A DNA stretch of 60,175 nucleotides from Spirochaetota bacterium (GTDB lineage Bacteria; Spirochaetota; UBA4802; UBA5368), in contig SCSX01000040.1 of assembly GCA_004297825.1 (NCBI GenBank), positions 1 through 60,175 of the forward strand, read 5' to 3'. The notes below the pieces were generated by a model. It was not told where the DNA came from and searched no databases. It was given only the letters and a program-made list of their open reading frames with translations. Below are positions 54,115 through 60,175 of this stretch, in pieces (within the stretch, counting starts at the first letter, position 1; each line of letters starts with the position of its first letter). The position numbers and the translations under genes were made by a program.

Positions 54115-54945
54115 CTATACCTTTATGTCCATGTAGTTCACCAGTATCGCGTCCCTCAGTTTAGTCGGGAGGAAATTATTAATCCAGAGTAAAAAAGAGC
54201 TGCTGAAATCGATCTGGTTAAAGAGCGCCGGCTTCTTCGCGGTGACCACCTTCACAATCCTGCCCGCCGCGAAAATAGGCGTGGGGGCGGTCTTGATCAG
54301 CTCGTCGTCCCGTGCGATGAATCTTCGCGCCCGCTCGCGATAGGGCGACCCATCTTTCGGGAGCACGTGTATCTTCGCGGCGAAGGTGGTGGACACCTGG
54401 GCCGGCTCGATGATCGACACCCTGATCCCGAACGGCGCAACCTCGTAGCGCAGCGACAGCATGAGACCCGTCACCGCGAACTTGCTCGCGGTATAAATAG
54501 ACTCGAACGGGAATGGAATGCGGCCCACGAGCGAGGACATGGCTATGAGCTTGCCCTGCTTACGGTCGCGCATCGACGGGATGAACGCCTGGAAGATCGC
54601 GGCGGTGCCGATCACGTTTATCTCGAGACACTTGAGCGCCTTTTCGAGGTCCACCTCCTCGAAGGGGCTGAAAAACCCGATGCCCACGTTGGAAAGCACC
54701 GTGTCGACCTTCCCGTATTTCTTCAGCACCTTGTCGCGGAACCGTGTGATTCCCGCGCGGTCCGATATATCCATGGGCATGAGGAGATGCTCTCCCCCGA
54801 TCTTATCCATCTCTTCGGAAAGCGATGCCACGCCCTTTGCGTCCACGTCGAAACCCGCGATCGAATGTCCCATCCCCGCGAGCATCTTCGCCACGTGACG
54901 GCCCATGCCGTCGCCCAGCCCTGTTATTACGATCACCTCTCTCAT
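54115..54945 (-). CDS. Short-chain dehydrogenase/reductase
   Basis: A 276-residue classical SDR. The cofactor motif is TGLGDGMG (8-15), followed by FDVD, an Asp-Val/Ile pair in MPMDISD, a Ser in MSSLVG and the catalytic Tyr-Lys in YTASK. The C-terminal tail (LFNQIDFSSSFLLWINNFLP) is hydrophobic and may touch a membrane or bulky substrate, as in some steroid or lipid SDRs. GGAGG lies 6 bases before the ATG. A remnant of a second copy lies at 57480-57633. It probably oxidises or reduces a hydroxyl or keto group before or after the radical step. Confidence 0.9.
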   Translation of the reverse strand: MREVIVITGLGDGMGRHVAKMLAGMGHSIAGFDVDAKGVASLSEEMDKIGGEHLLMPMDISDRAGITRFRDKVLKKYGKVDTVLSNVGIGFFSPFEEVDLEKALKCLEINVIGTAAIFQAFIPSMRDRKQGKLIAMSSLVGRIPFPFESIYTASKFAVTGLMLSLRYEVAPFGIRVSIIEPAQVSTTFAAKIHVLPKDGSPYRERARRFIARDDELIKTAPTPIFAAGRIVKVVTAKKPALFNQIDFSSSFLLWINNFLPTKLRDAILVNYMDIKV

Positions 54946-54980
54946 CGCGAGCCTCCAGTAAATTTATTTCTTTACTATTA

Positions 54981-55970
54981 CTATTTACACGAATGCGAAC
55001 GATACCATTCCCCCATCTGCGTCATGGATTCCCTGAAATCCGGGTAGGCCATGCGGAACCCGGTCGACTTGAGCTTTGCGTTGTCCACGATATAGTCGTC
55101 GTACAGGTACTTCACCGCGTCGTATTCCAGGTCGGGGATTTTTCCTTTTCGCGCCGCCTTCGATCCTTCAATCTTCGCCGCGATTTTCACCAGCCACAGG
55201 GGCAGGTGCAGCCTGGGGGGCCTGGTCCCGAACGTCGCGGAAGCCAGCTCAAGCGCTTCCTGCAGGGTCGGGTGCGTGTCCTCGGCGATGTTGTACGCGT
55301 TCCCGACCGCGGAGTCGAGGAACGAAAGATGCTCCACCGCCGCCGCCACGTCCTCGGCGCGTATGTTGGAAAGTAGCTGCTGTCCGTGTCCCGGTATGGC
55401 CGATATGTCCGTGGGCCGGGAGAACGCTTTTCCCGCGCCGTCGTTGCAGCGCGGCCCGTAGACCGTGCAGGGGCGCGTGATGATCCCCGGCATCCCCTGG
55501 CCGATGCGCTTCCAGACGACGTCCTCGCCGTCCCGCTTGCTCGTCCCGTAGGCGTCGTGCGGATCGCGCGGGCCGTCCTCGGTGAAGGGCGTACCCTTGT
55601 AATAGCCATACACGCTGGTCGAGCCCACGTGCACATAGCGCTTCACGCCGTGTTTCATCACCAGCTCCGTGAAAAGCTCGACGCCGCGCACGTTGGTGGG
55701 AAAAAGCCTTTCGTAGGGCGTCGAAAAATTGCAGATGGCGCCCAGGTGGAACACCCGGTCGACATTCCCCTCGAAGAGCCGGGGAAGCGTCTCGGGCTTC
55801 GTGAGGTCGGCGGGAACGTATTCCACGCCCAGCTTCTCGAAAAAGGAAATGTCCTTCCGCGGCCTGGCGCTCGCCCGCACCTTCACCCCTTTATTGGCGA
55901 GGTACTCAACCAGGTGGCTCCCCATGAACCCGGCCGCGCCGGTCACGAGCGTGATTCCGTCGAATTTCAT
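54981..55970 (-). CDS. Extended SDR (NAD-dependent epimerase/3-beta-HSD-like)
   Basis: A 329-residue extended SDR. The Rossmann motif is TGAAGFMG near residue 10, with RASARP, ADLTKPE, HLGAICNF, GSTSVYG, the catalytic Tyr-Lys in YGTSKRDGE and RPCTVYGP. Substrates of this group include nucleotide sugars, steroids and dihydroflavonols. The ALYSV-type sugar markers are missing, and HLGA.C resembles 3-beta-hydroxysteroid and cinnamoyl-type enzymes. ATG at 55970 with GAGGGGGG upstream. It sits between aldehyde dehydrogenase and SDR genes, so a role on the pathway substrate is likely. Confidence 0.88.
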   Translation of the reverse strand: MKFDGITLVTGAAGFMGSHLVEYLANKGVKVRASARPRKDISFFEKLGVEYVPADLTKPETLPRLFEGNVDRVFHLGAICNFSTPYERLFPTNVRGVELFTELVMKHGVKRYVHVGSTSVYGYYKGTPFTEDGPRDPHDAYGTSKRDGEDVVWKRIGQGMPGIITRPCTVYGPRCNDGAGKAFSRPTDISAIPGHGQQLLSNIRAEDVAAAVEHLSFLDSAVGNAYNIAEDTHPTLQEALELASATFGTRPPRLHLPLWLVKIAAKIEGSKAARKGKIPDLEYDAVKYLYDDYIVDNAKLKSTGFRMAYPDFRESMTQMGEWYRSHSCK

Positions 55971-56034
55971 GCGCCCCCCCTCTCCTGTCCGATCGTTATT
56001 CCCCACTATATTTCACATAACGTCATAGCGCCGC

Positions 56035-57459
56035 TCAGTCGTGGCCGATAAGCGCCTTGATTTCAAAATATTCCTCGAGCCCGTATTTGCTGCGCTCGCG
56101 TCCCAGCCCCGACTGCTTGTAGCCCCCCGCGGGCGCGTTGATGTCGAAGTCCGCGCCGTTGATGAAGACCTGTCCCGTGCGCAGCCGCCGCGCGACGGCC
56201 CGCGCGCGCCCCGCGTCTCCCGACCACACCGAGCCCGAGAGACCGTACACGCTGTCGTTCGCGATCTTCACGGCCTCCTCCTCGGTTCGGTAGGGAATGA
56301 TGCACAGCACCGGTCCGAATATCTCCTCGCGGGCGATCGTCATGTCGTTGCGCACGTCGGCGAATATCGTCGGCTTCACGTAATAGCCCTTTTTCAAGTT
56401 TTCCGGCTGTTCGGGGCCGCCCAGGACGAGCGTCGCCCCCTCGCGGATACCGGCCTCGATGTACGCGCGCACCGAGCGCTGCTGCGCAGCGTCCACCATG
56501 GGCCCCAGGTAATTGCCTTCCTCGAACGAGTCGCCCATCTTCATGAGCCCCACGGTGCCCTTCGCGATTTCAATGACCTCCGCCTGTTTCTCGGCGGGAA
56601 CGATCATCCTGGTAAGCGCGATGCAGGTTTGCCCCGAATTGAGGAAGCAGTTGAAGACGCCCTTGGGCACAGCCTTCGTGAGATCGGCATCGTCCAGGAT
56701 GACGTTCGCGGACTTGCCGCCCAGCTCCAGCGTTACCTTCTTGATGGTCTCCGCCGCCGCCTGGGAAACGAGCGTCCCCGACCTCGTGGAGCCGGTGAGC
56801 GAGACCATGTCCACTCCCGGGTGGGACGCGAGCGCATTGCCCGCCTTCGAGCCGGCGCCGGCCACCAGGTTGAACACCCCGGCGGGGAGTTTCACTTCGT
56901 CCATTATCTCCGCCAATATGAAGGCGTCCAGGGGCGCGAGCTGGCTTGGCTTAAGCACCATCGTGCAGCCGGCCGCGAGCGCCGGAGCCACCTTCCCGAT
57001 TATCTGGTGCAGGGGATAGTTCCACGGCGTGATAAAGCCGCATACCCCGATGGGCTCCTTCACGATGCGCGTGCCGTTAATGCTGTACTCGAATTCGTAG
57101 CCCTCCAGGAGGGGCACGAAGGCATTCAGCACGGCTATGGGCAGACCCGCCTGGACCATGCGCGAGAGCGCCTGGGGCATCCCCATCTCGCGGGCGATGA
57201 CATCGCCGATCTCGTTCTGGCGCGCGGCCATCGCCTTCGCGATGTCCGCGATGAACGCGGCGCGCCGCGCGACCGTCGTGGACGCCCAGGCGGGAAAGGC
57301 CGCACGGGCCGCTATCACCGCCCTGTCCACGTCAGCGGCGTTGCCCATGCGCACCCGGGCGATGGCCTCCTCGGTGCAGGGATTGACGACCTCGACGGTA
57401 TCCGTGCCGGCCGGCTCGACCCATTGTCCGCCGATGTAGAACTTGTCGTATGTTTTCAT
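56035..57459 (-). CDS. NAD(P)-dependent aldehyde dehydrogenase
   Basis: A 474-residue ALDH oxidising an aldehyde to an acid. The catalytic Cys is in NSGQTCIALTRM, the general-base Glu in LELGGKSANVI, the cofactor region in ITPWNYPLHQI and SLTGSTRSG, and EEIFGPVLCII is near the C-terminus. ATG at 57459 with GGAGG 4 bases upstream; the upstream part of the frame (to 57798) belongs to a pseudogene and the PadR gene. It is the first intact gene of the operon. The last gene is a second, ferredoxin-linked aldehyde oxidase, so aldehyde handling is doubled. Confidence 0.94.
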   Translation of the reverse strand: MKTYDKFYIGGQWVEPAGTDTVEVVNPCTEEAIARVRMGNAADVDRAVIAARAAFPAWASTTVARRAAFIADIAKAMAARQNEIGDVIAREMGMPQALSRMVQAGLPIAVLNAFVPLLEGYEFEYSINGTRIVKEPIGVCGFITPWNYPLHQIIGKVAPALAAGCTMVLKPSQLAPLDAFILAEIMDEVKLPAGVFNLVAGAGSKAGNALASHPGVDMVSLTGSTRSGTLVSQAAAETIKKVTLELGGKSANVILDDADLTKAVPKGVFNCFLNSGQTCIALTRMIVPAEKQAEVIEIAKGTVGLMKMGDSFEEGNYLGPMVDAAQQRSVRAYIEAGIREGATLVLGGPEQPENLKKGYYVKPTIFADVRNDMTIAREEIFGPVLCIIPYRTEEEAVKIANDSVYGLSGSVWSGDAGRARAVARRLRTGQVFINGADFDINAPAGGYKQSGLGRERSKYGLEEYFEIKALIGHD

Positions 57460-57479
57460 TCCCCCTCCCTGCGCCCCGG

Positions 57480-57633
57480 GCGTCCGGTCCGCGATATCCA
57501 TGTGCCTGAGCAGCAATGATCGCCCTTCGTGCCTGCCGGCCCCTGCTCCGGGCTCTCGAGCCCCTTGCCGTCCAGGTCGAAACCCGCGATCGATGCGCCA
57601 TTGCCGGCAAGGATTTTCGCGACCTCCCGGCTG
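57480..57633 (-). pseudogene. Frameshifted remnant of an SDR gene
   Basis: Minus-strand translation gives REVAKILAGNGASIAGFDLD (57633 down to about 57560). This matches residues 16-36 of the intact SDR at 54945-54115 (HVAKMLAGMGHSIAGFDVD). In another frame about 57535-57480 gives EGRSLLLRHMDIADR, matching its GGEHLLMPMDISDR. The N-terminal 15 residues, the start codon and everything after residue 66 are missing. It fills most of the 181-base gap between PadR and the aldehyde dehydrogenase. Confidence 0.72.
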
Positions 57634-57640
57634 TGTGAAG

Positions 57641-58192
57641 TTATCTTTTCCCGGCCGACGATACCGCGGCGTTATTCCCGATCTCCTCGCGCGCGCGCCG
57701 GAGCCAGGTGAGATACATTTCGTTGAATTCGATACCGAGCTCCGCGAGAAGCTGCACGTGGACGCCCTGCTTTCTCCAGCGCTCGCGGTTTTCCGCACGC
57801 CGCGCGTGCTGGGACTCGTACACGGCTATCTGCTCGTCGATATACTTGAGCGCGAGCCTGTCGTTCCCAAATCCCATGAAGGCAAATTTGAGGAGAAACG
57901 GGTCGCGCAGGAGCATCTGCTTGTCGGGCGATTCTTCAAGCCAGCGCGAGAATTCCTCCTTTCCTTTTTCGGTGATCGCGTAGAGCTTCTTGTGCGGCCC
58001 GCCGTTTTCCGAGGAACGGAGCTCCACCATGGTGACGAGCTCTTCGGACTCGAGCTCCTTGAGGTTCGGGTATATCTGCCCGAAATTCACGGACCACATG
58101 TGTCCGAAGTTCTTCTCGAGATGCTCCTTGATCCGGTAGCCGTGCATGTTCGAGTAGTGAAGAAGGCCCAAAATCGCGTATTTGATCGACAT
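57641..58192 (-). CDS. PadR-family transcriptional regulator
   Basis: A 183-residue regulator. The N-terminal winged helix (SIKYAILGLLHYSNMHGYRIKE, then IYPNLKELESEELV and KKLYAITEKGKEEFSRWL) is typical of PadR. A C-terminal helical dimerisation region (about 90-165) makes it the longer PadR subtype (PadR-s1/AphA-like). Such proteins usually repress nearby genes and release DNA on binding a small, often aromatic, molecule. It stands in front of the 11-gene glycyl radical operon in the same direction. ATG at 58192, AGGGG 10 bases upstream. Confidence 0.9.
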   Translation of the reverse strand: MSIKYAILGLLHYSNMHGYRIKEHLEKNFGHMWSVNFGQIYPNLKELESEELVTMVELRSSENGGPHKKLYAITEKGKEEFSRWLEESPDKQMLLRDPFLLKFAFMGFGNDRLALKYIDEQIAVYESQHARRAENRERWRKQGVHVQLLAELGIEFNEMYLTWLRRAREEIGNNAAVSSAGKR

Positions 58193-58287
58193 TGTTCGCA
58201 AACCCCTGTTCGCAGGCTTTTATTCGTGCCGCCGATTCGCCCGGCCCCGTTGCGGGCCGCGTGGCTGCATCGGACACAATCGACCTT

Positions 58288-58345
58288 GTGATTATATACT
58301 TAATATATATATTATCTATGTATATAGATTGTATATACTTGTCAA
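58288..58345 (-). promoter_or_regulatory. AT-rich promoter/operator region of padR
   Basis: On the minus strand TTGACA (58345-58340) leads into about 50 bases of almost pure A/T. This contains two direct copies of TATATACTT on the plus strand (58293-58301 and 58332-58340) and palindromic TATA runs. A weak -10 (TACATA) lies 17 bases after the -35. It stands out against the GC-rich background and is a likely PadR self-regulation site. Confidence 0.5.
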
Positions 58346-58404
58346 GGATTTTTTGTAATATTACATAAATGAGGCTGGTCAGGGGCGTGCGGGGTTGGTG
58401 AATG

Positions 58405-58430
58405 CAAGACGTACCGCGGTACGTCTCTAC
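58405..58430. repeat. GTAGAGACGT hairpin, copy 2
   Basis: AGACGTACCGCGGTACGTCT is a perfect 20-base palindrome (58407-58426). Its right end ACGTCTCTAC equals that of the hairpin at 28972-29006. It touches the 3' end of the MFS exporter gene (stop at 58427) and may end its transcript. Confidence 0.7.
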
Positions 58431-59734
58431 TCCTCCTGCATCGACGTTACGGCGTCGGCGGAATGCATGGCCTGGGCCATCTCGGGGATGATGCCCTTGC
58501 GCACATAGATGGGGCGCACCATCGCGCGCATGCGGGGAAGGTAGCAGGCGAACACGAGCGCCCCCGCGATGCACAGGACCCCGCCCGCGGCCACGGCGAG
58601 GGGGGTTCCGATACGCTCGGCCGCCGCCCCGGAGGCGAGGCTCCCGAACGGGACCATGCCGGCGAATGCCATCGTGTAGAAGCTCATCACCCTGCCCCGC
58701 ATCGAGTCGTCCACGATCGTCTGCAAGATCGTGTTGCCGGACGCCATCATCGCGATCATGCCGAAGCCCGCGAGCGCGAGCGCCGCCGCGGACAGTGCCG
58801 TTGTGCGCGATACGGAGAGCAGGCAGAGCGCCCCGCCGAACACCGCCGACGAGAGGGCGATGACGCGCCCCAGGCCGCGGACGTCGGCGCGCGAGGCGAG
58901 GTAGAGCGCGCCCGCGAGCGCCCCGAAGCCGGTCGCACCGCTCAATACCCCCAGGGTGCCCGAGTCCCCTCCCAGGATGCTCTTTGCGAAGACGGGCAGG
59001 AGCACCGTGAAGGACATGCCCGCAAGGCTCATGAGCGCGATGAGGAGGAGAAGCGCGCGTATGGGACCAAATCCGAAGGTGTAGCGCACCCCCGCAATGA
59101 GCGCGGCAAGGGGATTTTCCGGCGTTTCCCTGACTGGCTTCGCGGGCACGCGGATTACCACGAGCGACGCGATCACCGCCATGTAGCTCACGCCGTTCAG
59201 GAGGAAGCACATCCCCTCCCCGATCACGACGATGAGCGCCCCGGCGACCATAGGCCCCGCGAGGCGCGCCGCGTTGAACAGGCTCGAATTGAGCGCTATG
59301 GCGTTGGGAAGGTCCTCCTTCCGGTCGATCATCTCGATCACGAAGGACTGGCGCGTGGGCATGTCGAAGGCGTTCACGCAGCCGAGCGCGGCGGCGAGCG
59401 CGACCAGGTGCCATGATTCGACGAGCCCGGAGAGAACGAGGAGCGCCACGGCGAAGGCCTGCAGCATGGCGAGCCCCTGCGTGAGGACCAGGATCGCGCG
59501 CCGGTCGAAGCGGTCGGCGAGCATGCCCGCGACGGGGACCAGTACGAGGGCCGGTATCTGCCCCGCGAAGCCGATCACCCCGAGCATGAGGGCGGAGCCC
59601 GTGAGCCGGTACACGAGCCAACTCATCGCCAGCTGTTGCATCCAGGTGCCCACGAGCGAAATGCCCTGGCCGATATAAAACAGCCGGAAGTTCGGGTTCT
59701 CGAGCGCGCGGAATGTATTCGCAAACCTGTTCAT
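58427..59734 (-). CDS. MFS exporter (EntS/MFS_3-like)
   Basis: A 435-residue, 12-helix efflux-type MFS protein. The start FRALENPNFRLFYIGQGISLVGTWM-type region, LADRFDRRAILV after helix 2, FDMPTRQSF, ALNSSLFNAARLAGP and DDSMRGRVMSFYTM are hallmarks of the MFS_3 group (enterobactin and drug exporters). The ribosome site before the ATG is poor. It is on the same strand as padR but upstream of it with a 234-base promoter-containing gap, so it is probably a separate unit. Substrate unknown. Confidence 0.88.
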   Translation of the reverse strand: MNRFANTFRALENPNFRLFYIGQGISLVGTWMQQLAMSWLVYRLTGSALMLGVIGFAGQIPALVLVPVAGMLADRFDRRAILVLTQGLAMLQAFAVALLVLSGLVESWHLVALAAALGCVNAFDMPTRQSFVIEMIDRKEDLPNAIALNSSLFNAARLAGPMVAGALIVVIGEGMCFLLNGVSYMAVIASLVVIRVPAKPVRETPENPLAALIAGVRYTFGFGPIRALLLLIALMSLAGMSFTVLLPVFAKSILGGDSGTLGVLSGATGFGALAGALYLASRADVRGLGRVIALSSAVFGGALCLLSVSRTTALSAAALALAGFGMIAMMASGNTILQTIVDDSMRGRVMSFYTMAFAGMVPFGSLASGAAAERIGTPLAVAAGGVLCIAGALVFACYLPRMRAMVRPIYVRKGIIPEMAQAMHSADAVTSMQEE

Positions 59735-59840
59735 GAAGAGACAACGTATCCGGGCGGGGACGAAAGGTCAAGGATGGTTTATCGCGCCGTGCTCACTGCC
59801 CCTTCGCGGCAATGCCTTCATGCGTGATCATGCAAAGAGC

Positions 59841-60175
59841 TTATTCTCTGAACAAATCGGTCAGGTTTACCGACAGTCCCTTCAAGGTTTTCACCTTCAC
59901 GGTGTCCGGCGGGGAATAGATGACGGGCCTGGAATAGAGCTTGTCCTTCCCGCGGTAAAATACCATGAGCGTTTCTTCAAGCGGATGGATGATCCAGTAT
60001 TCTTTCACGCCGTGCGTCTCGTAGAGCGCCTGCTTTTCCCGCATGTCCTTGGCGGCTGTCCCCGGGGAGACTATTTCCACCACGAGATCCGGCGCGCCCA
60101 GGCACCCCCGTTCGTCCAGCTTCTTTGCGTCGCAGACCACGGATATATCCGGCTGCACCACGGTGGTGATTTCGT
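59841..60175 (-). CDS. Uma2-family (DUF820) endonuclease, C-terminal part
   Basis: The frame is open through the right edge, reading EITTVVQPDISVVCD at the boundary, so the N-terminus is outside the window. The visible 110 residues carry the PD-(D/E)xK-like core: APDLVVEIVSPGT, a Lys in MREKQALYETHGVKEYWIIHP, and the C-terminal SVNLTDLFRE. Uma2 proteins are widespread, often in several copies per genome. Their biological role is not established, though a restriction-endonuclease fold is predicted. Confidence 0.88.
   Translation of the reverse strand, partial: EITTVVQPDISVVCDAKKLDERGCLGAPDLVVEIVSPGTAAKDMREKQALYETHGVKEYWIIHPLEETLMVFYRGKDKLYSRPVIYSPPDTVKVKTLKGLSVNLTDLFRE

Noticed and set aside
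57936-59771. Minus-strand open frame of 611 codons
   Set aside because: Overlaps the MFS exporter and padR in a different frame and is Arg/Gly-rich with no motifs.

Overview
The window is GC-rich, gene-dense bacterial chromosome with Gram-negative features: lipoproteins with lipobox cysteines, membrane-bound sensor kinases and clean Shine-Dalgarno sites. A glycyl radical enzyme and a tungsten-type aldehyde:ferredoxin oxidoreductase point to an anaerobe. The sequence alone does not fix the phylum. A Spirochaetota- or Desulfobacterota-like lineage is a guess. No rRNA, tRNA, CRISPR array, insertion sequence or phage module was seen. Both edge genes are cut: a hypothetical protein on the left and a Uma2-family nuclease on the right.

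Layout. 0.5-14.6 kb is a signal-transduction island. On the plus strand a PAS-rich histidine kinase precedes an Rcp1-like receiver. Facing them, six minus-strand genes run as one likely operon: PAS-GGDEF-EAL, two related histidine kinases, a DivK-like receiver, a receiver-HD-GYP protein and a receiver-PAS-kinase. 14.6-16.4 kb holds pirin and a PEBP lipoprotein. 16.7-22.6 kb is a glucuronate pathway: kdgK-uxaC on minus, uxuB-uxuA on plus, and a LacI regulator. 22.6-24.5 kb holds an ELWxxDG-repeat lipoprotein and an orphan Phd antitoxin. 24.5-28.9 kb is a two-gene operon for a hexuronate-type transporter and a membrane-anchored glycosidase-like protein. Its promoter region carries a 17-bp site nearly identical to one between kdgK and uxuB, so the two loci look like one regulon. 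29-31.8 kb holds a secreted helical protein, a Tam-like methyltransferase and an Epd-like dehydrogenase. 31.9-37.3 kb is a cysteine/methionine block of four PLP enzymes separated by repeat-filled gaps. 37.6-43.2 kb holds an M28-like membrane peptidase and two more c-di-GMP proteins.

43.3-58.2 kb is the most striking region. Eleven consecutive minus-strand genes sit behind a PadR regulator: aldehyde dehydrogenase, extended SDR, classical SDR, a glycyl radical enzyme with a dehydratase-type GCxEP motif, two CoA-transferase subunits, a MmgE/PrpD protein, acyl-CoA dehydrogenase, SCP2-like protein, MFS carrier and aldehyde:ferredoxin oxidoreductase. Read as chemistry this suggests: hydroxylated substrate, radical dehydration to an aldehyde, oxidation to an acid, CoA activation, then desaturation. 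No activating enzyme for the glycyl radical protein is in the window, and the substrate is unknown. A frameshifted remnant of a second SDR lies between the PadR gene and the operon. The window ends with an MFS exporter and the Uma2 fragment.

Intergenic spaces are rich in short palindromic repeats of at least seven types, including one palindrome that appears to be inserted into another.
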